Positions 17,227-24,452 of a DNA stretch of 64,000 bases are shown here, in pieces (position 1 is the stretch's first letter; every line of letters begins with the position of its first letter). The notes below the pieces were generated by a model. The model made no database searches, had not been told where the DNA came from, and was given only the letters and a program-made list of their open reading frames with translations. A program made the position numbers and the translations under genes. This stretch comes from Leifsonia sp040686855. GTDB taxonomy: Bacteria > Actinomycetota > Actinomycetes > Actinomycetales > Microbacteriaceae. The stretch is from contig NZ_JBFBOG010000002.1 of NCBI RefSeq assembly GCF_040686855.1, forward strand, positions 992,001 through 1,056,000. Direction: 5' to 3'.

Positions 17227-17341
17227 GACGGTGTTCCGTTTCGGGGGTGAAGGGTACGTCGGGCGGTGGAACCGCTCACTCCGACCGTACTTCTTGTGGA
17301 CTGCCTGTTTGCTGACACCTCGCGATGTCGGAGGCGCGGGC

Positions 17342-17347
17342 TACAGT
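17342..17347 (+). promoter_or_regulatory. -10 element of the ABC-2 export operon
   Basis: TACAGT lies 8 nt before ATG 17356, with no ribosome site between, so the transcript is probably leaderless. A CTGACA at 17312-17317 is 24 bp upstream, too far for a normal -35. Confidence 0.45.
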
Positions 17348-17355
17348 GCTGAACT

Positions 17356-18282
17356 ATGCCGACGCCCGTCATCGCCGCTCGCGACCTCGTCAAGAAGTAC
17401 AAGGACTTCCCGGCCGTGGACGGCATCAGCTTCGAGGTCGAGCCGGGGGAGTCCTTCGGGCTGCTCGGCCCCAACGGCGCGGGCAAGTCCACGACGATGC
17501 GGATGATCGGCGCGGTCTCGACGCGCACCGGTGGCGACCTCAGCATCCTGGGCCTCGACCCGGACCGCTACGGTCCTGAGATCCGCAGCCAGCTCGGCGT
17601 CGTCCCGCAGGCCGACAACCTCGACGCCGAACTGCGCGTCCGGGACAACCTCATCGTCTACGGCCGCTACTTCGGCCTCCCGTCGGCGCGTGTGCGCGCA
17701 CGGGCCGACGAACTGCTGGCCTTCGCGCAGCTCGAGGACAAGGCGAAGGCGAAGGTCGACGACCTCTCCGGCGGCATGAAGCGCCGGCTGACCATCGCCC
17801 GGGCGCTGATCAACGACCCGCGCATCCTGCTGCTCGATGAGCCGACCACCGGCCTCGACCCGCAGGCGCGCCACATCCTCTGGGACCGCCTGTTCCGGCT
17901 CAAGGAGCAGGGCACGACGTTGGTGCTCACCACTCACTACATGGATGAGGCCGAGCAGCTGTGCGACCGCCTGGTCGTCGTCGACAAGGGCACGATCATG
18001 GCGGAGGGTTCGCCGGCGGCCCTCATCCGCGAGTACTCCACACGCGAGGTGCTGGAGGTGCGGTTCGGCTCGGAGCGCAACGCGGAGGTGGCGGAACGGC
18101 TCGACGGCATCGGCGAGCGGATCGAGGTGCTGCCCGACCGCATCCTGGTCTACAGCGAGGACGGCGAGGCGGAGCTGGTGCGGATCGCGGAGCGCGGCCT
18201 CCATCCCCTCACGAGCCTGGTGCGGCGGTCGAGCCTGGAGGACGTCTTCCTGCGTCTGACCGGACGGAGCCTGATCGAATGA
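17356..18282 (+). CDS. ABC-2 type exporter ATPase (DrrA-like)
   Basis: This 308-residue ATPase has Walker A GPNGAGKST (38-46), Q-loop VVPQADNLD, signature LSGGM (137-141), Walker B ILLLDEP (157-163) and H-loop TTHYMDEAEQL. After about residue 220 comes the extra C-terminal domain typical of the DrrA/CcmA drug and polysaccharide exporters. It is the first of three overlapping genes (ATPase, permease, permease), joined by ATGA and GTGA overlaps, so one complex of two permeases and an ATPase dimer is likely. Substrate is unknown; hydrophobic compounds are usual for the family. Confidence 0.92.
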   Translation: MPTPVIAARDLVKKYKDFPAVDGISFEVEPGESFGLLGPNGAGKSTTMRMIGAVSTRTGGDLSILGLDPDRYGPEIRSQLGVVPQADNLDAELRVRDNLIVYGRYFGLPSARVRARADELLAFAQLEDKAKAKVDDLSGGMKRRLTIARALINDPRILLLDEPTTGLDPQARHILWDRLFRLKEQGTTLVLTTHYMDEAEQLCDRLVVVDKGTIMAEGSPAALIREYSTREVLEVRFGSERNAEVAERLDGIGERIEVLPDRILVYSEDGEAELVRIAERGLHPLTSLVRRSSLEDVFLRLTGRSLIE

Positions 18283-19124
18283 GCACCATCGAGACCGGGC
18301 AGGACGCGGCGCGGACGGCGCTCGCCGCCGCCGTGCGCCCACGGCGCTTCGGCGCCTGGTACGTGGCCGAGCACCGCTTCCGCGTGATGCGGTCGTACCT
18401 GCAGACGGTGCTGGTCACGGGATTCGGCAACCCGCTGCTCTACCTGCTGGCGATGGGCCTCGGCCTCGGCAGCCTGGTCAGCGCGAATCTGGGGCCGAAC
18501 GCCGTCGACGGGGTCAGTTACCTCGCCTTCGTGGCGCCCGCCCTGTTGTGCACCGCGGCCGTGACGGTCGCGAGCGAGGAGTTCACCTACCCGGTGCTGC
18601 TCGGGTTCAAATGGAACCCGACCTTCTTCGGCATCAACGCCTCGCCCATCGCCCCGGGTCAGATCATCGACGGGATCGTCATCTCCGTGATCGCGCGGCT
18701 GCTCGCCACCAGTGTGATCTACTTCGCGTTCACCGTGCTGTTCGGCGCCATCCTCAGCCCGTGGGGATGGGTCAGCATCCTGGTCGGGACGCTCGGCGGA
18801 CTCGCCTTCGGGACGCCGATCATGGCGTACGTCGCCACGATCGAGCAGGACTCCGGCCAGGTGGCCATGCTCATGCGCTTCGTGCTGTTGCCGATGTCGC
18901 TGTTCTCCGGCACGTTCTTCCCGCTGTCGAGCATGCCGCCGTTCCTGCAGTGGGTCGGATGGATCTCACCGCTCTGGCACTCCACGGAGCTGTCGCGCGT
19001 GTTCACCTACGGCATGGATGAGCCGTTCTGGCTCTCCGTCGTCCACGTCGTCTACCTGCTGGCGCTGGCCGTCCCGTTCTGGCTCTGGTCGCGCCGGATC
19101 GCCGCGAAGAGGCTGAACAAGTGA
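18279..19124 (+). CDS. ABC-2 type exporter permease (first)
   Basis: This 281-residue protein starts at ATG 18279 overlapping the ATPase stop. About six membrane helices are visible from residue 45 on (LLYLLAMGLGLGSLV, YLAFVAPALLCTAAV, AILSPWGWVSILVGTLG, FVLLPMSLFSGTFFPLSSMP). The SGTFFPLSSMPPFLQWVGWISPLWHS stretch, seen in its FFPLSSMP and PLWH parts, is the conserved end of ABC2_membrane permeases. It pairs with the next gene as a heterodimer in the exporter pore. Transcription and translation are coupled to both neighbours. Confidence 0.88.
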   Translation: MSTIETGQDAARTALAAAVRPRRFGAWYVAEHRFRVMRSYLQTVLVTGFGNPLLYLLAMGLGLGSLVSANLGPNAVDGVSYLAFVAPALLCTAAVTVASEEFTYPVLLGFKWNPTFFGINASPIAPGQIIDGIVISVIARLLATSVIYFAFTVLFGAILSPWGWVSILVGTLGGLAFGTPIMAYVATIEQDSGQVAMLMRFVLLPMSLFSGTFFPLSSMPPFLQWVGWISPLWHSTELSRVFTYGMDEPFWLSVVHVVYLLALAVPFWLWSRRIAAKRLNK

Positions 19125-19951
19125 CCACGACAGACGAACGACTCGCCCCCGCGGCCATCCGCTCACGCCCGCTGCGCGCGCTGTACGCGGGCAACGCCCG
19201 CTCGGTGATGCAGCGCGGCTGGTCGGCGACGCGGAGCACGAACTGGCTGGTGATCGTCTCGGGCTTCTTCGAGCCGATCTTCTACCTGCTGTCGCTCGGG
19301 ATCGGCTTCGGGAGGTTGGTCGGCACAATCGAGATCTCGTCCGGCCAGGAGGTGCCGTACGCCGCCTTCATCGCGCCGGCCCTGCTGGCGACCGCCGCGA
19401 TGAACGGCGCCGTCTACGACTCGACGTGGAACGTCTTCTTCAAGATGCACTTCGCCAAGCTGTACGAGGGCATGCTCGCCACCTCGCTCGGGCCGCTCGA
19501 CGTGGCGCTCGGCGAGATCCTGCTCGCCCTGCTGCGCGGCGCGCTCTACGCGACGGGCTTCATGCTGGTGATGCAGGCGCTCGGCCTGAACCTCTCGTGG
19601 TGGGCGATCCTCGCCCTTCCGGCGGTGCTGCTGATCGCGTTCGGCTTCGCCAGCTTCGGGATGGGCGTCACGAGCTACATGAAGACGTTCCAGCAGATGG
19701 ACTGGATCAACTTCATCCTGCTGCCGATGTTCCTGCTGTCGGCGACGTTCTACCCCATCACCGTCTACCCGGAGCCGCTGCAGGTGATCATCAAGGCGCT
19801 GCCGCTGTGGCAGGGCGTCGAGCTCGTCCGCGGGCTCACGACGGGCGACGTCGACCTCGGGATGCTCTGGCACGTCCTGTACTTCACCGTCATGGTCGTG
19901 CTCGGGCTCATCCTGACCACCCGCCGCCTGCGCGCCCTGTTCCTCGACTGA
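19121..19951 (+). CDS. ABC-2 type exporter permease (second)
   Basis: This 276-residue permease starts at GTG 19121, overlapping the previous stop by GTGA. Six helices are visible (LVIVSGFFEPIFYLLSLGIG, AAFIAPALLATAAMNG, LLALLRGALYATGFMLV, ILALPAVLLIAFGFASFG, FILLPMFLLSATFYPI, VLYFTVMVVLGLILTT). It resembles the first permease, consistent with an ancient duplication. The FLLSATFYPITVYPEPLQ segment corresponds to the FSGTFFPLSSMP motif of its partner. It is the last gene of the operon and is followed by a long hairpin. Confidence 0.87.
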   Translation: MTTTDERLAPAAIRSRPLRALYAGNARSVMQRGWSATRSTNWLVIVSGFFEPIFYLLSLGIGFGRLVGTIEISSGQEVPYAAFIAPALLATAAMNGAVYDSTWNVFFKMHFAKLYEGMLATSLGPLDVALGEILLALLRGALYATGFMLVMQALGLNLSWWAILALPAVLLIAFGFASFGMGVTSYMKTFQQMDWINFILLPMFLLSATFYPITVYPEPLQVIIKALPLWQGVELVRGLTTGDVDLGMLWHVLYFTVMVVLGLILTTRRLRALFLD

Positions 19952-19958
19952 CGCGAGA

Positions 19959-20029
19959 ACGCCGCCGAGTGGTGAGCCGATGTCGCCATTCGATACGAAT
20001 TGCGACGTCAGCTCACCACTCGACGGCGT
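19959..20029. repeat. 71-bp near-complete hairpin between convergent ABC permease and MFS genes
   Basis: Arms 19959-19977 and 20011-20029 match at 18 of 19 positions. The inner sequence continues to pair (GATGTCGC with GCGACGTC by one wobble, then ATTCG with CGAAT) down to a 3-nt loop at 19993-19995. The whole element therefore folds as one stem of about 34 positions with few mismatches. It probably ends both convergent transcripts, but its length is far beyond a normal terminator. Confidence 0.7.
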
Positions 20030-20050
20030 CGAGCGCGTCGGCGGAGCGGG

Positions 20051-21445
20051 TCAGCTGACGTTGTCGGTGAAGTCCACGTCGCGGGTCTCCTTCGACAGGA
20101 GCAGCGCGATGAGGGTCAGCACGCCGGCCAGCGACAGGTACACGCCGACCCAGACCGTGCTGCCGTGCGCGAGCGTCCACAGCCAGACGGCGATGGTCGG
20201 GGCGACGGCCGCGCCGAGGACGCTGGAGAGGTTGTACGAGATCGCCGAGCCCGTGTAGCGGACGTTGGTCGGGAACAGCTCGGGGAGCTCCGCGCCCATC
20301 GGGCCGAAGGTGAGGCCCATCAGCGTGAAGCCGATGATGAGCAGAGCCATGGTGCCGACCGTGCCGCCCGCGAACAGCGGGACGAACAGCAGGCCGAACA
20401 CGATGATCCCGATGGTCACCCAGATGAGCGTCTTGCGGCGGCCGAAGCGCTCCGCGAGCGGGCCCGCGACCAGCGTGAAGATGCCGAAGAACACGACGCC
20501 GATGATCAGCATGATCAGGAAGTCGTTGCGGCTGAAGCCGAGGCCGGGCACGAAGGTGGCGGCCGAGAACGTCTTGCCCGCCTTCTCCGCGGCGGCCTGC
20601 GCCTGCTCCGCGGTCGCCGCGGTGGTGCCGTAGGTGAGCGTGAAGGCGGTCATCAGGTAGAAGAGCACGTAGGTGGCCAGCATGATGAACGTGCCGAGGA
20701 TGATCTGGCGCCAGCTGGTGCGGAACACGCGCGCGAGCGGGAGCTTGGCGACCTCGCCGGTGTCGACCACCTTCTGGAAGGCCGGCGTCTCGACCAGCTT
20801 GAGGCGGACGTAGAGGCCGACGATGACGAGCACCGCGCTCAGCAGGAACGGGATGCGCCAGCCCCAGGCGGCGAACGCCTCCGGCGCGATGGTCAGGCTC
20901 AGGATGAGGAACAGCACGTTCGCGACGATGAAACCGATCGGCGCGCCGAGCTGCGGGAAGGTGCCGTAGATGGCGCGCTTGCCCGCCGGAGCGTTCTCGG
21001 TCGCCAGCAGCGCCGCGCCGCTCCACTCGCCGCCGAGCCCGAGGCCCTGGCAGAAGCGCATCACGACGAGGAGGAACGGAGCCCAGAACTCCCAGCCGGG
21101 GACCTGGGCGGTCGGCAGACATCCGATGAGGACGGTCGCGATGCCCATCGTGAGCAGGGAGCCGACGAGCGTGCCCTTGCGGCCGATGCGGTCGCCGAAG
21201 TGCCCGAACAGGATGGAGCCGACCGGCCGCGCGATGAAGGCGACGCCGAAGACGGCGAACGATGCGAGGAGCGCCGTGGTCGGGTCCTCGCTGGTGAAGA
21301 AGAGCGCGGGGAACACCAGGACGGCCGCGGTCGCGTAGACGTAGAAGTCGTAGAACTCGATCGACGTGCCGATGAGGCTGGCGAGGATGACGCGGCCGCG
21401 GGTATTCGCGGGCGCGGGGGTGGTGACGGTTTCCGTCGTGGACAT
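20051..21445 (-). CDS. MFS permease, metabolite:proton symporter (MHS) family
   Basis: This 464-residue transporter has twelve predicted helices. The MHS hallmarks are present: the SxEFYDFYVY opening in helix 1 (GTSIEFYDFYVYATAA), the loop-2/3 motif GHFGDRIGRKGTL, and RFCQGLGLGGEW in helix 4. The second-half partner motif is PLAERFGRRKTL. Relatives import proline/betaine, shikimate, alpha-ketoglutarate or citrate with protons. The substrate cannot be decided here. It is monocistronic, convergent with the ABC-2 operon and divergent from the DUF2269 gene. Confidence 0.9.
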   Translation of the reverse strand: MSTTETVTTPAPANTRGRVILASLIGTSIEFYDFYVYATAAVLVFPALFFTSEDPTTALLASFAVFGVAFIARPVGSILFGHFGDRIGRKGTLVGSLLTMGIATVLIGCLPTAQVPGWEFWAPFLLVVMRFCQGLGLGGEWSGAALLATENAPAGKRAIYGTFPQLGAPIGFIVANVLFLILSLTIAPEAFAAWGWRIPFLLSAVLVIVGLYVRLKLVETPAFQKVVDTGEVAKLPLARVFRTSWRQIILGTFIMLATYVLFYLMTAFTLTYGTTAATAEQAQAAAEKAGKTFSAATFVPGLGFSRNDFLIMLIIGVVFFGIFTLVAGPLAERFGRRKTLIWVTIGIIVFGLLFVPLFAGGTVGTMALLIIGFTLMGLTFGPMGAELPELFPTNVRYTGSAISYNLSSVLGAAVAPTIAVWLWTLAHGSTVWVGVYLSLAGVLTLIALLLSKETRDVDFTDNVS

Positions 21446-21600
21446 GCGTGTGAAGTGCTTCCGGGAGAGATGCGAGAGGGCCGCATGGCGGGCGCGGCGT
21501 CGGTCGGGCGGAAGGCGCGCATGGGCGAAGGAGGGAAGCGCTTGTGGCGCATCCTCTAGCCTATGCGCGGTCGGAGAGTCCGCCGAATCGGGCGGCTCGC

Positions 21601-21606
21601 TACGCT
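21601..21606 (+). promoter_or_regulatory. Leaderless -10 element of the DUF2269-like gene
   Basis: TACGCT is followed by exactly 6 nt (21607-21612) and ATG 21613, with no ribosome site. Confidence 0.55.
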
Positions 21607-21612
21607 GAGGAC

Positions 21613-22041
21613 ATGGAAACGCTCTTCGCCGTTCTGCACGTGGTCACCGCCGTCTTCATCGTCGGCCCGATGGCCATCCTCCCGATGACGGCCATGCGCG
21701 CCGTCCGTGCCGGCGACGCCCGCCAGGTCGAGACGCTGGCGAAGTCGACCAACCTGCTGTCCCTGCTCTCGCTCCTGGTGGTGCTGTTCGGGTTCGGCGT
21801 GATGGGGCTGGCGGACAAGAAGTACGACCTGAGCGTCACGACGCCGTGGATCCTGTGGTCGATCATCCTGTACGTCGTCGCCCTCGGGCTCACGCTGTTC
21901 GTGGTCGTGCCGGCCATGCGACGGGCGGGGGAGGCCCTGCGCGACGGGACCGCGTCCCGCTACCCGCAGATCGCCGCGGGCTCGGGCGTCGCGAGCCTGC
22001 TCCTGCTCGCGGTGGTCGTGCTCATGGTCTGGAAGCCGTAG
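21613..22041 (+). CDS. DUF2269-like small integral membrane protein
   Basis: This 142-residue protein has four membrane helices (ETLFAVLHVVTAVFIVGPMAI, LSLLSLLVVLFGFGVMGL, WILWSIILYVVALGLTLFVVV, GVASLLLLAVVVLMVW, each shown by its core). The early His in FAVLHVVTAV and the pattern of four helices match the DUF2269 group, whose role is unknown. The start ATG 21613 is preferred over an in-frame ATG at 21544 because it starts the first helix properly and lies 6 nt after a -10. It stands alone between the MFS gene and the ArsR operon. Confidence 0.75.
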   Translation: METLFAVLHVVTAVFIVGPMAILPMTAMRAVRAGDARQVETLAKSTNLLSLLSLLVVLFGFGVMGLADKKYDLSVTTPWILWSIILYVVALGLTLFVVVPAMRRAGEALRDGTASRYPQIAAGSGVASLLLLAVVVLMVWKP

Positions 22042-22058
22042 CCCGACCGGAATGCCTC

Positions 22059-22110
22059 TTGCGCTCAGCGCTCCGTCGTCCTACCGTTGTATTCAACAAA
22101 TTGGTTGATT
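22059..22110 (+). promoter_or_regulatory. Promoter and operator of the arsR-SRPBCC operon
   Basis: TTGCGC (22059-22064), 17 bp, TACCGT (22082-22087) form the promoter. Directly downstream ATTCAAC, 6 nt, GTTGATT (22091-22110) is an inverted repeat, one mismatch in 7, covering the transcript start. This is the usual position and shape of an ArsR operator, so autoregulation is likely. Confidence 0.65.
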
Positions 22111-22126
22111 AACCGAAAGGTTGAAG

Positions 22127-22471
22127 ATGCAGGACGACGGGGCGCTCGACAGGGCGTTCGCGGCGCTGGCCGATCCGGTCCGCCGGGCCATGATCGCCCG
22201 GCTGAGCCGGGGACCCGCGACCGTGAACGAGCTCGCCGAGCCCTTCGCCATCTCCCTGCAGGCGGTCTCCAAGCACATCAGCGTGCTGGAGGCGGCCGGT
22301 CTCGTCTGGCGCAGCCGTGAGGCGCAGCGCCGCCCGGTCCACCTGGATGCCGCGGCCCTGGAACGGCTGACGTCCTGGATCGACCGCTACCGGCTCGAGG
22401 CGGAGGCGCAGTTCCGCCGGCTCGACGCCCTCCTGAAGCAGAAGGACTCCACCAAGGAGAAGGAATCATGA
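22127..22471 (+). CDS. ArsR-family regulator of a SRPBCC gene
   Basis: This 114-residue winged-helix protein contains RAFAALADPVRRAMIARLSRGPATVNELAEPF, seen as ALADPVRRAMI, then the recognition helix SLQAVSKHISVLEAAGLV. It lacks the Cys metal sites of arsenic or zinc sensors and matches the branch always encoded beside AHSA1/SRPBCC genes. ATG 22127 has GAAAGG 6 nt upstream; a TTG two codons earlier is less likely. The next gene overlaps by ATGA. The ligand is unknown; the partner protein may bind or alter it. Confidence 0.88.
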   Translation: MQDDGALDRAFAALADPVRRAMIARLSRGPATVNELAEPFAISLQAVSKHISVLEAAGLVWRSREAQRRPVHLDAAALERLTSWIDRYRLEAEAQFRRLDALLKQKDSTKEKES

Positions 22472-22944
22472 GCAACCCCGTCACCATCGAGGCCGTCGAG
22501 GGCACGTCCTATGCCGACCTCACCCGCGAGTTCGAGGCGCCGGTCGACGCCGTCTTCCGCGCCTACGGCGACCCCGAGCTGTTCGCGCAGTGGATCGGCC
22601 CCCGCCGCCTGCGCAACGTCATCACCGAGTGGGACTTCCGTTCCGGCGGCACCTGGGCCTACGAGTCGCACGACACGGACGGCACCGTCTACGCGTTCCG
22701 CGGCACGTTCCACACCGTCGAGGAGAACGAGCAGATCATCCAGACCTTCGAGTGGCTGGGCGCCCCCGGCGAGGTGAGCCTCGACCGCATGCGCTTCGAG
22801 ACGCTGCCCGGCGGCCGCACCCGGCTGTCCGGCCGGTCGGTGATGACCTCGCGCGAGGCGCTGGAGCAGATGATCGAGAGCGGCATGGAGTACGGCGTCC
22901 GCGAGGGCTTCGAGAAGCTCGACGAACTGCTCGCGGGGGAGTGA
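22468..22944 (+). CDS. SRPBCC (AHSA1/START-like) ligand-binding protein
   Basis: This 158-residue protein opens with TREFEAPVDAVFRAYGDPELFAQWIGP, the AHSA1 signature (cores FEAPVDAVF and FAQWIGP). It continues with DFRSGGTWAYES, FRGTFHTVEENEQI and an ESGMEYGVREGFEKLDELL C-terminal helix. The fold holds a hydrophobic pocket; no catalytic residues can be named. It is coupled to the ArsR gene by an ATGA overlap, an arrangement common in actinobacteria. The following RibD_C and VOC genes are on the same transcript, so the operon may handle a small hydrophobic or electrophilic compound; that is inference. Confidence 0.87.
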   Translation: MSNPVTIEAVEGTSYADLTREFEAPVDAVFRAYGDPELFAQWIGPRRLRNVITEWDFRSGGTWAYESHDTDGTVYAFRGTFHTVEENEQIIQTFEWLGAPGEVSLDRMRFETLPGGRTRLSGRSVMTSREALEQMIESGMEYGVREGFEKLDELLAGE

Positions 22945-22949
22945 CCGCC

Positions 22950-23564
22950 ATGACCCGCATCGTCGCCGACATCACGATGTCCCTCGACGGCTTCGTCACC
23001 GGCCCGAATGCCGGCCCCGGGAACGGGCTGGGGGACGGGGGAGAGGCCCTTCACCGCTGGGTGTTCGCCGGTGACCCCGCTGACGACCGCATCCTGCAGG
23101 AGGGCACGCAGCGCTCCGGCGCGGTCGTCATGGGCCGCAACCTGTTCGACGTCATCGACGCGCCGGACGGGTGGAGCGACGAGCTCGGCTACGGCGCGCA
23201 CGAGGTCGGCCGTCCGCCGTTCTTCGCCGTGACGTCGACGCCACCCGAGCGGAGGCGGCTGACCAACCTCGACTTCACGTTCGTGACGACGGGGCTCGCC
23301 TACGCGATCGAACAGGCGCGCGCCGCCGCCCAGGAGCGGTCGGCGGCGTCGGGACGCGAGCTCGACGTGGTGCTGATGGGCGGCGGTGCCCTCATCGGAT
23401 CGGCCGTGGCGGCGGGGCTGGTCGACGTGCTCAGCCTGCACGTGTCGCCGCTGATCCTCGGGGGCGGGGACCCGCTGTTCCGGGATGCGGTGCGCCGCGA
23501 ACTGGTGCAGAGGGACGTGCTGGTGACGCCCTACGCGACGCACCTCACCTACGAGGTGGGCTGA
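22950..23564 (+). CDS. Dihydrofolate reductase-like (RibD C-terminal domain) protein
   Basis: This 204-residue protein has the DFR/RibD_C fold: an N-terminal strand IVADITMSLDGFVTGP, the GAVVMGRNLFD motif, and a C-terminal VVLMGGGALIGSAVAAGLVDVLSLHVSPLILGGG segment (cores MGGGALIG and PLILGGG). Members are stand-alone reductases of unknown substrate, distinct from both FolA and RibD. ATG 22950 is used because GGGGGAG ends 8 nt upstream; GTG 22941 in frame is possible. It is 5 bp after the SRPBCC gene and shares one base with the VOC gene (TGATG). Confidence 0.85.
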   Translation: MTRIVADITMSLDGFVTGPNAGPGNGLGDGGEALHRWVFAGDPADDRILQEGTQRSGAVVMGRNLFDVIDAPDGWSDELGYGAHEVGRPPFFAVTSTPPERRRLTNLDFTFVTTGLAYAIEQARAAAQERSAASGRELDVVLMGGGALIGSAVAAGLVDVLSLHVSPLILGGGDPLFRDAVRRELVQRDVLVTPYATHLTYEVG

Positions 23565-23971
23565 TGGACACCCCCGCACAGTCCGTCACGCCCGGCGCGA
23601 TGATGCTCGAACTGGTGATGCTGCCGGTGAGCGACATCGACCGCTCGATCGAGTTCTACCGCGACCGGGTGGGCTTCACGCTCGATGTGGATGTGCGTCC
23701 TGCGCCCGGGGTCCGCGTCGTCCAGCTCACGCCGCCCGGCTCCCACTGCTCGATCAGCATGACCGACGGCATGGGCGGCACCGGGATGGAGCCGGGCTCG
23801 CTGCGTGGGCTTCACCTCGTCGTCGCCGACATGGAATCCGCCCGTGGAGGGCTGCTCGAGCGCGGCGTCGACATGGGCCCGGTGCAGGACCTGGGCGGCG
23901 TGCTCTACTCCTGGTTCGCCGACCCCGATGGGAACACCTGGACGCTCCAGCACATGCCGTGGAGGAGCTGA
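23564..23971 (+). CDS. VOC (glyoxalase/bleomycin-resistance) family protein
   Basis: This 135-residue protein has the repeated beta-alpha-beta-beta-beta fold: first half MLPVSDIDRSIEFYRDRVGFTLDVD, in which VSDIDRSIEFYRD is diagnostic, second half GLHLVVADMESARGGLLERGVD ending WFADPDGNTWTLQH. The ADPDGN motif and the final H are usual metal-side positions. It might be a dioxygenase, an isomerase or a binding protein. It is the last gene of the ArsR operon, and its stop is 4 bp from the convergent ribH stop. Confidence 0.85.
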   Translation: MDTPAQSVTPGAMMLELVMLPVSDIDRSIEFYRDRVGFTLDVDVRPAPGVRVVQLTPPGSHCSISMTDGMGGTGMEPGSLRGLHLVVADMESARGGLLERGVDMGPVQDLGGVLYSWFADPDGNTWTLQHMPWRS

Positions 23972-23975
23972 GGCT

Positions 23976-24452
23976 TCAGCCCCGCAGACCCCGCAGCGCG
24001 ACCGCCGTCGCGAGCGCGGCGTGCGCCGCCTCGGCGCCCTTGTCCTCCTTCGAGCCGGGCAGGCCGGAGCGGTCGATGCCCTGCTTCTCATCGTCCAGGG
24101 TCAGGACGCCGAAGCCGACCGGCTTGCCCGTGTCGAGCGCGACGCGGGTGAGGCCGTCGGTGGCGGCCGCCGACACGTACTCGAAGTGGGGCGTGCCGCC
24201 GCGGATGATGACGCCGAGCGCCACCACCGCGTCCGCGCCCGCCTCGAGCGCCGCCTTGCTGACGACCGGCAGTTCGAAGCTGCCCGGGACGCGGACCAGC
24301 GAGTGCGTGGCACCCGCCGCATCCAGGGTCCGCTGCGCGCCCGCGATCAGCGCCTCGCTGATCGTCTCGTGCCAGCTGCCCGCGACGACGACGACGTTCA
24401 GTCCCGTGCCGTCGATCTGCTCCTGCGCGTTCGGGGCTCCCGCTCCGCTCAT
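23976..24452 (-). CDS. ribH: 6,7-dimethyl-8-ribityllumazine synthase
   Basis: This 158-residue enzyme joins 5-amino-6-ribitylaminouracil and 3,4-dihydroxy-2-butanone 4-phosphate to make lumazine. Visible family features are VVVAGSWHETISEALIAG near the N-terminus, VPGSFELP (55-62), GVIIRGGTPHFEYV with the catalytic H89, and GVLTLDDEKQ. It forms pentamers or 60-mers in relatives. ATG 24452 overlaps the ribBA stop by 4 bases, making it the last gene of the riboswitch-controlled rib operon. Confidence 0.96.
   Translation of the reverse strand: MSGAGAPNAQEQIDGTGLNVVVVAGSWHETISEALIAGAQRTLDAAGATHSLVRVPGSFELPVVSKAALEAGADAVVALGVIIRGGTPHFEYVSAAATDGLTRVALDTGKPVGFGVLTLDDEKQGIDRSGLPGSKEDKGAEAAHAALATAVALRGLRG

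Noticed and set aside
17312..17317. CTGACA as the -35 of the ABC-2 operon
   Set aside because: It is 24 bp from the only good -10 (17342-17347); a sigma-70 spacer should be 16-19 bp.
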